From Basidiobolus meristosporus CBS 931.73 (lineage: Eukaryota > Basidiobolomycota > Basidiobolomycetes > Basidiobolales > Basidiobolaceae): a stretch of DNA of 64,000 nucleotides. Made by a program: the position numbers and the translations under genes. The stretch spans positions 186,001-250,000 of the forward strand of contig MCFE01000004.1 in NCBI GenBank assembly GCA_002104905.1, given 5' to 3'. Below the pieces are notes generated by a model. It had not been told where the DNA came from. It worked only from the letters and a program-made list of their open reading frames with translations, and did no database searches. Of this stretch, positions 1-13,523 are shown in pieces (position 1 is the first letter of the stretch; each line of letters begins with the position of its first letter).

Positions 1-406
1 TGTTTTAAACCATATTTGTTACCGCATTCAAGCTTAGGTCAATTCAAATTTTATCATACATGATCTCTCAACTGAACCCTAAACCTTGAATCCAATTACT
101 ATTCATCCTTGCGCTTGGAGGGTTCCCGTCAAGCCCAAACTTCCTTTAGCCTCGCTCTAACCCTAAGATAGACATCTGGCTCAAGTGTATCCGCCACTTC
201 ACCCTTGCTCTACTAAAACCCTACTGCCTAAACCTCCTGAAGTCTGGTCTCCATCGCTTTACAAGAAACTTCATTCTTGTATATTAACAGTATCCCAAAT
301 ATCCCCAGTTTTGGTTACTTCATATTTTCTTCATCCACAAAGTCTCTTGCTCTTTTCGAAGACATCGCATCCAGAGAGTTCTATCTGACACAGCTCACAA
401 GTCCTC
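1..406. other. 5' flank of the Ras GEF gene
   Basis: This stretch has short open frames only and no recognisable gene. It is C/T-rich in places and probably holds the promoter and 5' UTR of the gene that starts at 407. No convincing TATA box was seen. Confidence 0.5.
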
Positions 407-3400
407 ATGACTGTTCAACCGTTTCCACCACCAGCTGGAAGAAGACAGTCGGATGCACTGAAGAACCGGTATAGCCAAAGCCACCGAGAGGCCATGGTGT
501 TCTCCTCTGGCACGGAGGGTTCTTTATTAAACTACGTTGGCTATTCGCAGGACAACGTTACCCAATCTTGGGATTCACTGTCGAACCAAGTAAAGTTGTC
601 GGTTCTCAACTTGGAAAAATCCAGCTATATCCTACAGGCACATAAAATTCACTCCAGCATATACAACCTCTTGAACGCGACGGATTTACTTTATTGGAAC
701 TCACCGGTATTTAAAATTGGTGGCTTGAGTGGCGTTTTGCACCAGTTGGTCGGGGAGATGAATTGGCTTATTATCCTGTGTAAACTGGCCGAAAGTGCTT
801 GGCCACCCAAAGACATCATCCCTACTTTAAGGGTCTTATCGAAAGACCTCTTACAGACGCTCAAGGATTTCATATCCAAGGCCAAAGAGAATGAGGTTCA
901 AGTTAGACCACCGCATGTAGCACATCCGTTCTATCAGTTGAACAATAACTCGAGTGACTCCATCTTTAGACGCAAAGTGGAGCTGCAACCGGCGAATTAT
1001 GATGAGACCAACTTCATTTATCTGTTCGAGCAATTTTCCCAGAGTTTGCTCTCGGAAATCACATCCATAAAGGAGACCGAGGTCACCAGTTCAGAGGAGC
1101 TGGTGGCCAGCATTCTCCTTTGCATTGATTCTATCGGAACGTTTTTGTGCTTGGTCGAGATCCTCAATTTACCCAACCCTGGTGACCCGGTTCTCACAAG
1201 AGTGTCGGAGGAGGCATTCCTTGCACACCACAACTACATCCAGAAGAAAATAATCCTCTATGCGGATATCAACGAGCTGGTTACTAGCGCTAGAGCGGTA
1301 TTATTTAGTTTTGTGCAAGATAACGCTCGGCTGGATTTGGATGAGTATGTATCGAGCGTGATCAGCTCGACACGCGAAGCAGTCCAGGCGGTGAAACACT
1401 TGCTAGGTCATAAGGAGATCGTCAAGTCTGTCAATCTGTTTGAGGTAAGAGATGACTCCGATGATCCTGCAACGGAAAACGAATTAGATCTGTTCAAGCG
1501 TAGAGTCGATAGTTTGAAAGAATTCCGAGAGGAAAACGAGTTTTTCTCTAGTAGTTCAGACTCAGATTTCGATCGTCCCAAGGAGATTGAGCGAGAGAAA
1601 TTGACTGTCAACGAAGGTGTTGACGACGCCCTCGGTCGCACTTCTTTCTCCTCCACAAGCTCTGCCTGGAGTTGTAACACTCAGGAGGAAGCTGGGGAGA
1701 TGGCCAAGGAAAGGCGAAATGCCTCGGCGGGCGATCAGTTGGATGAGAAGACGCGATTATCTACGTCTTCTGAACAATCCAGGTCCAGCTTCCAGTCCAC
1801 CAGTAGTAGACATACCAACGGTGATACTAGAAGTAGCTACGACTCCAATAGATCATCCAGCTCAATCATGACCCAATTAGTTCTGGACGGCCCAGTTGGT
1901 AATGGCCCTAAGCTGCCTAAGGGCGTACATGATTCTGTCAAATCCAAATCTAGAAAAAGATCCGTGTTTGATCTATCTAGGTCCAGTACACACAACAACA
2001 GAGACAGCACGCCGACTAGTGTAGCGGCCAAATTGAGCTTAGCGCTAGGATTTAACTCTTCCAGAAGACCTTCCTTACCCGCAGTTCTACCGACTGGACT
2101 ATTTTCGTCGGATGGTGAGAAGCACCCCAAGAAAGGTTAGTTTGCATGGAGTCGCTGCGGATCGTCCTGGGGATCTGCTAACTTGAAGATAATACAGGGT
2201 TTTTCCGTAAAAAGTCATCATTGGATCAGTCATCAGATAAGAAGAGCCAGCTCAACAACATCATCGAGGAGAGAAGAGGCTCCATTGAGGTGAGAGCTGC
2301 GGGGATACATTTCAAGCCACATTGGGGTACTAACTGAGATTCTCCCTTGCACTAGTGTAAAAATGACGAGTGGTTCTTAGATTATGACTACGATCCAGCC
2401 GATGTGGTATTCAGTCCTGAGGGACAGCTGCTAGGCGGTACTATTGAGGCACTTGTTGAGCGGTTAACTCTGCATGATACAACAATTGGTACGAAGATAT
2501 ACCAGAGCCAGGTCCATTACCCAATTTCATACTTACATCCATCTTTCGTAGACTCGGACTTCGTGAACGTTTTCCTGCTTACCTTCCGGAATTTTTGCAA
2601 ACCCAAGGATTTCTGCAATCTCTTGTTGGCCAGATTTAATATGAGCACCCCAGACGGATTATCTGAGAGCGAATATGAAAACTGGCGCTTGAAGAAATTG
2701 ACACCTATCCGACTGAGGTAAGCCTGGCATCCTAGGTATCGAAGCCAATGGGGTCTTCTCACCTTGTCCGTTTGAATGTAGAGTGCACAATATATTGAAA
2801 ACCTGGCTGGAATCATATTTTTACGAGGATGAAGATTATGAGTGCCTGCAGCCTATGCTTAATCTTGCTGAAGGAACGATGAAAGAGATGATGGCCAGCT
2901 CCGCTGAACGACTAGCTAACATCGTCAAACTCAAGGTACAGTCCATCGGCATTGGGTTCCGGATCTTTCCATGATTCTAACCGAAACTCCCAATCTCGTA
3001 TATCAGATGGAAACGTTGCAACAGGAAAGCCCTGACGATTGCAAACCGTCTTCGTTGCGCCTGGGTAATTCCAAATCTGTGGACCGATTGATGGCTGCAG
3101 CCATGGCCCTTGTCCCAGATACGCCCCCGCCACCATCAATTCTGTCTAAAACCATCCTGGACTCCCTGGCAGACGACGAGCCCATTTGCATCACCGATAT
3201 CGAGCCTTTGGAGGTTGCCCGCCAACTTACCATTATGGACAGTAGGCTTTTCCGAGCCATCCGTCCGCATGAGCTGATCGGTCAGGAGTTCTCCAAGAAA
3301 GAGGACAGTTTGTCAGTAAATGTCCGAATGATGTCGAAAATCAGCACTCAGGTACGGGTATGGGTTGTGGTTTGGTAAAGGGAGTTGTGCTGATCTGTAG

Positions 3401-4336
3401 ATTGTCTAGATTACCGAGTGGGTTGCCCATACAATTCTGCAAGAGGAGGATGTGCGCAAACGTTTGGGAGTCTTGAAGCACTTCATCATGATCGCTGAGG
3501 TATGTCGATTTTCGCCGAATAGATTTGAGGCAATGCAAGTAACCAAAGCCGACACCCCGTATCTCCTTCAGAAATGCTACACCCTCAACAACTTCAACAC
3601 CTTAATGGCCATCATGTGTGGACTGAACTCCTCCATGATTGCCAGGCTCAAGAAAACCTGGAGTGTTAGTAGTTGTATTGATCATTGGTCAGTACCCGAG
3701 CTACATGCTAAAGCCAACTTTCACGTTTAGTTGCTCCCTGGGAAACATGAGATCCTGACGGAGAACCTCCGACGTATCACCGACCATACCCGAAACTACT
3801 CTGAGTACCGAAAGCAATTGAAGGAGAGTCCGCCTCCGTGCTTGCCATTTTTAGGTACCCCCAGACTTTTTCACCAACCATCAGCCGTCTGATTTGGCCA
3901 AGGAAATCTAACCTCCAGCTTTTGCGCAGGAATCTATCTTACCGACCTGACTTTCACTGATGATGGTAATCGCTCATTTCGACGAAACAACCAGGTGATC
4001 AACTTCAACAAGCACGTAAAGACGGTCAGAATCATCCAGGAAGTGCAGCACTTTCAGGTCCCATACAATCTGGCCGATGTTGTGGAGCTGCAAGACTACT
4101 TGAACAGAGAGATCGAAGCCTGTTCCGGGTGGGATCCCAACGAGCTCTACGAGCTGAGTTTGAAGCGAGAGCCAAGACAAGAGTCCGGGGCCCCTAGCCT
4201 TCGTCGAACCAGCTCATTTTGTGACTCTACCACGCCAACCAACAGCGCCCCACCTTCCCCCGCCTTGGTGCCCCTATCAACACCAACCTCCCCCCTGGCC
4301 AATTCCAGCATCACCAGAGAGTCCATCTCTAAATGA
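407..4336 (+). CDS. Ras guanine-nucleotide exchange factor (Cdc25 family)
   Basis: Predicted to catalyse GDP/GTP exchange on a Ras-type GTPase at membranes. Nine exons read through: 407-2135, 2198-2289, 2356-2717, 2782-2935, 3007-3351, 3410-3499, 3572-3664, 3731-3854 and 3930-4336, giving 1131 aa. The N-terminal ~580 residues are helical and then Ser-rich (phosphorylation-prone). A RasGEF_N domain lies at about 608-779 (FVNVFLLTFRNFCKP). The CDC25 catalytic domain lies at about 845-1065, with ARQLTIMDSRLFRAI, the helical-hairpin segment NNFNTLMAIMCGLNSS, and LGIYLTDLTFTDDGN formed across an intron. The C-terminal tail is Ser/Thr/Pro-rich. No SH3 domain was seen. The first ATG, at 407, was chosen; 494 is an in-frame alternative. 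The family call is firm, but which Ras it acts on is unknown. Confidence 0.9.
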
Positions 4337-4805
4337 TCCGTAGTCGTAAAATTAGACCATTCTTTTTGATTAACCTGTATTCTGAACCCCCTCTACACCT
4401 ACACCTACACCCACACCCACACCCATACCCATACACACCACCACCAACATAATTTCCCCTCCTGTTTTAAAGCATCTTCACCATCGACCCGTTTTTGTTT
4501 GTTCCACCATGTTGCAGTGTTCATACACGTTGGTCGTCGTGTTTCACAACCAACCCTCGCCTCCACTATACCACGTCGAACCCGGAGGGCGATCCGTTTT
4601 TAGACATAAATCGAGTGATATTTATTACCTTTCATGGAACTAATAAGCGTCTAATGATACAAATAAAAGAAAAGGAACTAGGTTGGATAGACTAATCTAA
4701 GGGGATGCGTTTCTCGGAACAGCTAGTTCTCCTCCCGGTAACGTCGCGAAGTGGATTGGTGTGAGTGAGGGGGGGGGAGGAAAGGAGGAAAGGGGAAAGG
4801 GGAGC
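4337..4805. other. Convergent 3' region, Ras GEF / NUP98
   Basis: These are the 3' ends of two converging genes. It holds a (CACACC)n-like low-complexity stretch at about 4396-4445, an AATAAA-type signal near 4661 for the + strand gene, and a run of nine G at 4769-4777. No gene was seen. Confidence 0.6.
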
Positions 4806-7800
4806 TTAGATGGAGTAAAGCTGGAAATAGCTGAGCTTGAGAACGGCGTGGAGACGTTGGTCTTCCGGAAGCGGAAGGCTCTTGAGCAAGTGCTGCTCCC
4901 GATGCTCCACCAGGTCTATCTCGGAGAGGGCTCGGGTGACTCTGGATGCCATTTCCGCTATGCACACGGTTTGCTGGGTATTGGTCACCTTCTCCTTCAT
5001 GCGGGAGAGGGTACGAAGCAGCTGGGTCATCAGATCCTTCAGCTCGACATACTCGTGATCGGAGTATCCCTTGGGCTCCAGGAGCTTGGGAAGTCTCTCG
5101 AAGATCTCGATGTAATCCAAGAACACGGAGCCCCCACTCTCCCAGTCAGAGACCTCCTGCGAGGCCACCTGGTCGAGCAACGACTTCAAACGATGCACCC
5201 GGTCCCGTAACAACGCATCCGGCGCCAGTCTCTCGACGATGATCTGGTGGGCTTGGTTCCACTTGGCGGCATGGATCAAACACACCGCCTCTTCGTACTC
5301 CATGCCGTTGTACTTGGCGTGAAGTGCCTTCGCCTCGTATATCCAGTCGCTGGGGATCTGAAGCGCATTGACCAGGAACGTTTCTTCCTCGGTGAGCGGG
5401 ATTTCCGGTAGGCCGGCCGACTCCTCGATCGCACTGACACTGGTGTGTCGGAAGATGAGCTCGCGGATGCTCACCTCCCTCGCGTGGGGATCACTCAAAT
5501 GAAGTAGAATGAACGCTGCCCATTTCCAGAGACCCAAGGTCTCCAGCTGGAAAGCGAACCCGACACAGGAGTTCGCGCCGGGTGTACTGTCGATGGCGTC
5601 TTCGTAGCGTTCGAACAACCTCACCCCCAACACCCGCTCAAGCATGATGAAAAGATGCCAGGAGAGGCGGTAGTCGAGCGGGGATGGGCTGATCGAGAGA
5701 GGGAGAATCGCGTCTTCCAGTGAGTATGCTGGGTCTATGTACACCTTGAGCAGGCCGAAGAGAACGTCGTACAGATCCCTCTGCTTGGAAGACTCCTTCT
5801 GATACCATGGGAGTGGCAACGCGATCGGAACCGAGCATTTTTGCTCCAGGAAAGCGTGCTCGTACTTAGTGACGGAGTCGGCCATCGAGGTCTCTAAGAA
5901 ACTGGCATACCAAATGAACAGGCCTAGGGTTCGCTTCCAGTCTAGTCCTTCGTGAACATACACGGTCTTGTCGTGACGATCGGTGAGCTCCACATTCTGT
6001 GGACAGATGTTACCGCTTAGCAGCTCGTAGAGTCGAGTATAGTCGGGGCTGATGCTGGATTGGAAACGATACTCCTTCCATTTGAGCACTTGATGGGCTA
6101 CATCGATGCGGGACTGAGCGTCTCCACCAGCCTGGGAAATCAAAGTGGAGAGACGGAAGTCGCGGTTCTTGATGGATTCGACGCATGCCTTGCTGATTCG
6201 GTTTCCGGTGATATAGGCGAAAATGATCCCCGCGCTGTTCCCTTTGGCCTCCAATTGCTGGATATGTGCAAGCATTTCGGGACGAACCGCCTCCTTGAGC
6301 CAGTTGGTGAAGGATGCTTTGTTGTGTACAGCGGCCAGCCTCTCCAAGGTTTGCCCCGGGAGCATCTCGTTAGGGGGGACAAAAACGTTGTCCCACAAAG
6401 CCTCGGCAAGCTTCCATACCAACACCTCGTGGTTCTCGAAATGGGCTCGCCCGCTGGTCTCCACCTTACGAACAAACTCCCCGAACAGCAACTCAGGCGA
6501 GGTTAATGCCATTGGAACACCGCTCTCGTCGAGAGCGATCTCGGTATGCTCCAATTGAGTCTCCAAGGTGGCCTCGTGCTTCTGGTACTCGGCGGTTTCA
6601 TCTTGGAAAACCTTGACCTTTTGAATGGTCACTTGCGAAATGGATTCGGTGGTTAGCGAGGTGTCGGAGAGGCCTCCTACAGACACGATACGACCCGAAG
6701 ATACCATCAACCCACCGGGACCCCAGCCGACTCGGAATGAACGGCCCATCATAAGGCCGGCGTCAACAAGACAGCCGGACTTTGAATGCGAGAGCGACTT
6801 GTCGTAAGATACGCGAGCACATTTCTTGGGTGGTCTGGCCAGTCCAGCCGAGGAAAAGTGGGAAACCCCCGCGTTAGGGATGTCGTCAGCAAAATCCTCC
6901 ACTTCCTCCTCGGACACCTCCATCTCCTGTCCAAATTGCAATGGCGTGGGCTCCTTCGTGGGCTTCGATGACCATGAAGCGGCGGTAGTGGAGACTGGCT
7001 TCAACAACGGTGGAGCATTCTCCTGGACGCTGTCTTTGAATAAAGAAGCTTGCATGACATGGACTTTATGGGCCTCTAGACCTAGTTGCTTAGCCCATGG
7101 CTTCGATTGCTGTGACTCGTTGAGAACACTTGCCGAAGACCTGAACAGGTCTACGTTGGGAGAGGTACCCCTGTAAGGACCGGCCATGTCGGCATAATCG
7201 CTTCCCTCCGAATCCAGAAAGTTCCCTCGGGGCGAAGCGAATGTATCGTCCATGCTGGACTCGTCTCTGGAATCGAGCATCTCCTCGCTTTCCGAATGGT
7301 CGCTTTCGGGGGAAAGCCAGGAAACAGGTGGGGCATCGTCCATATCCTCGTCATTGAAACGGCTCACGTTGGACACCTGTTCGCTATCTTCAACAAGAAT
7401 CTCCGGGGTCACTGAAAGATCAGGCTTGGTGTGGGAAGCGACAGGCACCTCCTCGTCGTCATCATCATCATCAAGGCCATATCGACTGAAATGCTGTACG
7501 ATGAAAGTCCAAGAGCCATCATCCAGGTTAAAATCAACAAACTCAGTCTCGGGGATGCTCTTCATCTTCTTAAGGTGCTGCTGGAATCTAGGGGAGTTAC
7601 GATCCTTGATGAACTTTCTGGTGGATTTGTCGATTGGCCAGCACTGGTCCAGGGAAATAAGCGCGGGCACATTCAAACCGTTGCCAACCTTGGGCTTGAT
7701 GGTCTCGTCTGGATAGACAGTACAGGACTTTCTTTCGAAGATCACGATCTCACCCAGGATCGAGGATAACTCAAGATCCGACAGATCCACCGTCTCCAAG

Positions 7801-10722
7801 AAACGGACCTTGCCGTAGCCAATACGGCCCACCTCGAATTCCGAGATTTGCTTCAAGGACTCCTTGGACTTCTTCCTCAATTCTTCGATCGATGGTGTGC
7901 ACCAATATTCGGCAGGTGGTGATTTTGCCAAGGGCGAGGTAGAGCCATAATCCACGCCAAAGTCGGTATTCGCTTGAGGTGAAGTCAACACGCCCTCATT
8001 GGATGTATCCGCCGTCAAATAAGACAAAGTTCTCACCCCATTCTCTTGGGCTGTGGGGGACTCGGTGCTATCCTGACCATGGTATGTGTCTAGATCATGG
8101 TTGAACTTCACAGTTCTAGTGCTGGCATTTAGAGTACCACTGGGCGAGGCTGGAGCAGACTCTCCAAAGAGGGCAGTTCTCTTGTCAAGTAGTTCACCAA
8201 TTTTATGGTTTATGACTAGTTTCTTGACACTTTGCTTGGGGGTGAATGCCTCAGGGCTCAGCACGGTGTCATCACTAGTGCTTTCGAAAAGGTGAACTGA
8301 GGTGGAGCTGTTCGGTTTGTATGCCGATGCGCCCATAGAAGAGGCCAGAGGAAATCCGCGGAGCTTGATTTTACTTGAGGACCTGGGGGTCGATTTGAAG
8401 TGAGGTGTATTGGGGTACTTCTTCTTTTGAACTGTAGACGATGTCAATGGCTCCGCGGTAGCGACACTGCTATGAAGAGGGGAAGTCGCGTTGGTACTCG
8501 ATGAGGGAAGAGTAGAGAAGAGTGGGTTGTTTCCATAAGGATTTTTGTCAATCGAAGCTTGCATTGGAGCTTGGTTGATACTTCCCAAACCAGCAGCATT
8601 CTGTGTGGTGCTTCCAAAGCCTGAGGTTGAAAGACCAAAACCAGTACTAGCACCGGTATTGGCAGCGGTTGTGCCGAACAATCCTCCGGTGGTTGCTGGT
8701 TTATTGAATAAACCTCCACCAGTACTGGTAGTAGAGTTTAGGGTAGATCCGAAAGTGTTGGTTGCAGTACCAGTGTTCCCGAACAGGCTGGGTGTCGTGG
8801 TGGCAGTGTTCCCTCCAAACAGGCTTGGAGCTGCTGTACTAGTGGCGGCAGTACTGCCAAAGAGACCACCGCTAGGTGCACTGGTTGCAGTGGAACCGAA
8901 CCCAAATGAAGGCTTAGCTGCGGTGTTAGCACCTAGAGTATTCGCAGTATTTCCGAATGCGAAACCAGAAGAAGTGGCAGGGGTGCTCCCGAAAGAGGTT
9001 CCAGTATTGCCTCCAAAACCAAAGGATGGCGCAGCAGGGGCGGCTGAAGTAGCAGCACCAAATCCGCCACTTCCAAAACCAGTGTTGGTGGCTCCAGCTC
9101 CAAATCCAGTACTAGCAGTGTTGCTACCACCAAAGTTGAGGCCTCCAGCAGTATTGGTAGTACCACTTCCAAAAGCAGGGGTGCTTGTAGAACCGAAAGG
9201 TGTAGAGGTTGCAGTGGATGTATTCGTCGATCCTATTGCAGATGCAAAAATCAGGAACATGCCAACTTGAAATAGCACTCTCCACAAAACACTTACCAAA
9301 GCCAAAAGCAGGCTTTGAGGGTGTCGTAGCGCCAAACCCACCACCAGAACCGAAGGCAGGTGCGGTAGATGTTTGGCCAAAAGGTGAAGTAGTGGTATTG
9401 CTAGCACCAAATGCGCCAGTGGTATTGGTCGTATTTTGTCCAAAAGGAGAAGTTGTATTGGTGCTTCCAAAGCCGGATGACCCAAAAGACCCTGTACAAT
9501 AAAAAGTTAACATCCTATTATCCTTGCTTAGTAAAAAGAGCTGAGCTATACCTGTGGTGTTGGTAGTATTTGTGCCAAAACCGCCAGATCCAAATCCAGT
9601 GGACTGTCCAAAACCAGATGTTTGCTGAGTATTAGTATTGCCGAAAAGACCGCCGGCACTCGATGTAGGTGTACTACCGAAAGCAGTACCGCTGCCGCCA
9701 AAACCAGTGGTATTGGAACCAAAACTGCTAGTTTGTTGGCCAAACCCAGTGGTGCCAGATTGTCCAGCACTCTTGCGACCTTGAGCGTAATCTTGAACTC
9801 TCAATTCCTATAAAATTCAACATTGCGTCTCAGTATGTCGTTTCCTTTCGCCTCTACAATGCTACGAATAAATGATTTGCACCTCAAATGAGAAATTGCG
9901 ATATGCAGGCATTGCAGTAATACTTTGAAGCAAAGATATCACACCAGTGCTGGTGTCTTTATCTTGAGTGACGCTATAAGCTGGGCTTGCGGTACCATTT
10001 GCAGCATTTGCATTGGAATTAAAGGAGCCTACAAAAACCATCAATATGTGAACAAATAGAAAGGTGCTGAAACTCAAATCCCACCTGAGCCAAAACCACC
10101 ACCAGTATTGGCAGAACCAAAAGTATTGCCCTGACCAAACATACCAGTAGATCCAGTTGAACCGAAACCGGAAGTCGTGTTGTTGTTGGTGGCGGTGTTA
10201 TTGGAACCTACAAACAAGAATATAAGAACGCAGAAGACGGGCAATAATCTGAATGAACCATACCAAATCCGCCAAACCCCGACGTGGTATTTGAAGTCGA
10301 TCCGAAAAGCCCGCCCCCAGTGCTCCCGAAACCTGATTGAGTTGTCTGACTGGGCTGTTGGCCAAAAGATGGAGTGGAACCGAATCCTAACGCAAAATCA
10401 GTGTGTTAGACGGGGGGAAACAGCGAGATCGATTCTGGACATAGGCGGTACCTGATGTATTGCTATTATTGAAGCCAGTCTGCTGATTTTGCTGGCCAAA
10501 TCCAGCCGTCTGTCCAAAACCTATAGATTTAGCAAGGCCAAACGTTCAGTATGTAATGCGACGAATCGGGACTTTGCCCAACGTAAATGATTTCCAACGC
10601 TTACCACCAAAGCTGTTGCTGGTATTTGTTTGTCCAAAAGTTGTGTTTTGATTTTGTTGGCCAAAACCACCCCCACCGCCACTTCCAAAGCTCGAGTTTC
10701 CAAAACTGCTACCACCAAACAT
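4806..10722 (-). CDS. NUP145: NUP98-NUP96 nucleoporin precursor (autoproteolytic)
   Basis: Precursor of two nuclear-pore proteins: a mobile FG nucleoporin (Nup98 / yeast Nup145N) and a Y-complex scaffold subunit (Nup96 / Nup145C). Eight exons on the minus strand: 10722-10605, 10520-10452, 10386-10264, 10207-10085, 10028-9883, 9807-9552, 9491-9297 and 9232-4806, giving 1818 aa. Residues 1 to ~640 are FG/GLFG repeats. They are interrupted at about 165-205 by a GLEBS-like Rae1/Gle2-binding segment (SITAMPAYRNFSFEELRVQDY) that spans the exon 5-6 junction. The autoproteolytic domain covers about 782-926. It ends in the HFS motif at residues 924-926 (7485-7493), where cleavage would fall between F925 and S926. 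An acidic stretch and the helical Nup96 part follow, with no intron. A (TA)n tract at 10785-10798 may serve as a TATA element. Confidence 0.93.
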
Positions 10723-11906
10723 ACTTAAATGATGGAGAACAGTAATCTATCTAGTGAATTGGTGTGAAGAAATAGAAAAAATGTGTATATATATATAAAC
10801 TCGACAGAGGTGGAGTGGAGCGGGAAACGCGTGTTGGATAAGCTGTAGATTCACCTGACCAAGTTCAAGAGTATAATCGTGTAGCTAACAATCTGTTGCT
10901 TGAAATTTTTTTCTCAGATTTTCGAGAGAATTGTAGCTACAAAATTTCGTACGAAAAACTAATGAATGGCTTTTTGTTTACACATTCCAGCATTTTTGAA
11001 GTAAATATAGGGATATCGATTGTTATCGGGATTCCGATTTATATTTCGCATACAAGGAGTATGAGCATTGGACTTGACTTCAACTCGACGTAGCATTGGC
11101 CATTACATGAGACTGGCAATAAACCACACACCATGTGGAGGGTGTAATTTCCATGTCTTAGCATCGTGACTATCATAACACACAAGAGCCATATTGATCA
11201 TGGTGTAAGAAGCACTGGAGCAGGCTTTAATCGTAGAGGCAGAGGACTGTTTGGAAAAGTTACGCTGCGGTGATGCAAAACACCACAATAGTCCCTTGGA
11301 AGAAAAGGTATTTGACAAAGACCCATTCGAAACAGGAAAGCCACTGTATTCAAGGCACAGAAAATGATTATCATAATATTCCACAGGTGATGAGAATGAA
11401 TCATTGCAAATAGGGTGGCGGCAATCCACAATAAAATGCAGCCGTGTAAGATTGAGTTAGACAGCTTACCGCCAGTATGCTAACCCCCTCTGGACACGAA
11501 TTATGGACTATTTATCCACCAATCAATTTGAGGTTTTTATTGGTAAATACTGTCAATATCGAAGATCGCCTCGTTACTTGAATACCTCACGTACCAATAT
11601 CAATCGGAACACTGCTTACCAAACTTGGAATTCCATTGGGTCTGATTTGCATCATTTTCATGTTGTATAGATGGCTGTTTGACGCGACCACCAGTTTGTT
11701 ACTTGAATAGTATGGCCTATTCCCAATAAGCTTGCATTTCTGGTGAATATGGTTCTGAACGTGAAAATGAGCAGTGGGTAATTGTGATGCCTACTGACCT
11801 GAGACCAACCAATAAGGGGCGAGTGGTGAGTTTACCAAACTTATCACGGTGATATATTAGTGAATGCGGTTGCTCAAAGTATATACGAATTTGGAGTGTG
11901 AGGCGA
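10723..11906. other. Intergenic, NUP98 to tubby-like gene
   Basis: About 1.2 kb without a supported gene. A hydrophobic open frame on the minus strand (11198-11431) and an overlapping one (11103-11429) have intron-like signals around them. They could not be assembled into a credible protein. The left end should hold the NUP98 promoter. Confidence 0.45.
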
Positions 11907-11917
11907 TATATAAAAGG
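11907..11917 (+). promoter_or_regulatory. TATA box
   Basis: TATATAAAAGG lies about 38 bp before the ATG at 11955. Its position inside the longer open frame that begins with GTG at 11898 argues that translation starts downstream, at 11955. Confidence 0.7.
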
Positions 11918-11954
11918 CTTGGTTGCCGTACCGAAATGTTACTCGCACACCACA

Positions 11955-12596
11955 ATGTCGTTCATCTCATTTAGGGTAGAAAAAGCAAAGGGCAACAACA
12001 TTACTCACGCAGTGGATATCATCGATGTTCTAACAAACGAAGTGCTCTATCGAAAAGAGCCAAGCGGAATGATGAAGGAAATGGACTCCCTTCACCTGGT
12101 GACTACTAATAATGAAATACCCTTATGGGAGGCTAACCCTGTCAGAAGATCAACGGAAATTCGCCTGGATAGCCACCGCTACAAATCCCAGGTCGTGTTT
12201 GATAATTCGAATCAGCGGCCAACGTGGTTCTACTTTGTCTGGAAGAACATCACGTTCACTTGGGAGCGCTCCCAAGCTCAATACCTCTGTTTCGCTCCAG
12301 GTGAGCGATTGATAGCCAAAGTAGACCTGAGCACAAAGATGATATCCGTGCTAGAAAACGTAGAGAAGTTTGCCCCTGGTACCGAGTCTCTCCTGATTCT
12401 AGTAAGTCTGAAGGTCCTATCCAGAGGAAAGAAACCCCTGGGAGAAATTTTCCGACCAGTTGCTTCGCTTTTTGCGAGGAAAAAGGGCACCAGAAGTGTC
12501 GCCGAAGGCTATTACGATTATAGCGCGACCTACAATGGTGAATACAGACCGAGTAGCTTTGAAAAGCAAATGATAGCTCGTACAAGAACCGCCTAA
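11955..12596 (+). CDS. Hypothetical protein, possible tubby C-terminal-like fold
   Basis: A 213-aa single-exon protein. The start at 11955 (context ccacaATGtcg) is preferred because a TATA box lies just upstream. The alternating pattern of short hydrophobic strands, for example FYFVWKNITFTWERS and KVDLSTKMISVLENVEKF, looks like an all-beta protein. It resembles the small fungal DUF6593/tubby-C-like proteins, but this is a pattern-level impression only. There is no signal peptide and no obvious membrane segment. The C terminus carries a basic patch (FARKKGTR) followed by YYDYSATYNGEY. Function is unknown. That it is a gene is fairly secure, from length, start context and promoter. Confidence 0.75.
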   Translation: MSFISFRVEKAKGNNITHAVDIIDVLTNEVLYRKEPSGMMKEMDSLHLVTTNNEIPLWEANPVRRSTEIRLDSHRYKSQVVFDNSNQRPTWFYFVWKNITFTWERSQAQYLCFAPGERLIAKVDLSTKMISVLENVEKFAPGTESLLILVSLKVLSRGKKPLGEIFRPVASLFARKKGTRSVAEGYYDYSATYNGEYRPSSFEKQMIARTRTA

Positions 12597-13523
12597 TACC
12601 CCCTTTATTCGAGATAGAGATACCTCACTGCCATTATCATTTTCGCCCAAGCATCACATCTGTACAGTTTAATTATATTAAAGTCCCAAAATGTACGTTC
12701 TTCATCTTTTTCTTTGTTGTTGTTAAATAGGGTAGTACATAGTACAGGTACCTCACCGCGCCCTTATATGCTCATATCGAAGATTCTTGTAGAACAACCT
12801 TATATCCACAAATGTCCATGTATTTTCTGGGTGAGCTAGTGCCCCAATGATCTGTAGTCTAGATCAATCAGATCAAGGTGAGCGTTGATACGATATTTGT
12901 TCCTGAATCTACACAAGTAGTAAGTATATGTTGTATATAAGCAACGCTTATGGCTTGGTGAAGACTGGCTGATTGGTTCTTCATCGGATTAAATATGTTT
13001 CCATCAAGACTGGAAAGTTGGCCAATAGTATCCTCTTTAGTCGAACTGTAAGGGATCATGGACCGTATCGCAGATTGGTGTTGTTGTACAATGAATGTTC
13101 GAGTAGAGACATTCCTCTCAGATTGGCGTCTCTTTCTTTTTATACAAACGCCATGCAGACAACGTACTCGAGAGGCGTATCGTTGAGCACGTTAACCAAC
13201 ATTAGCCTACAATGAGTAGGATTATGCTGGGCTGTTGGTGGTATGCTTAGTGTGAGAGAGAGAGAGAGATGCATGATATCCAGAAATTTGGTTCGAGTTG
13301 GGAGTGGTTGACATATCCGTGAACATAAAATGTGTGGTCACCTTTTACATCAAGTAGTTGGGGAAAATAGGCTGACCCATGTTTATTTGACAATGATGTT
13401 GAGTGAAAAATTACAGTGAGAGTAAATGGCGTGGAATTATAAGAGTGAAACAAGTACAAAAAGTCTCACTAATTGTACCTTGCTGAGCATTCTAAGAATT
13501 AGTGTTCTCCTGACGAGACCTGG
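12597..13523. other. Intergenic, convergent 3' region
   Basis: About 0.9 kb between two convergent genes. It contains a (GA)n microsatellite at 13254-13269. No gene was recognised. Confidence 0.5.

Noticed and set aside
8545-9270. 241-codon + strand frame rich in Pro/Val/Ala
   Set aside because: It is the antisense shadow of the NUP98 FG repeats, whose biased codons keep several frames open.
11103-11431. Overlapping minus-strand frames, one strongly hydrophobic
   Set aside because: They looked like exons of a membrane protein, but attempts to join them with upstream donor and acceptor sites ran into stops.
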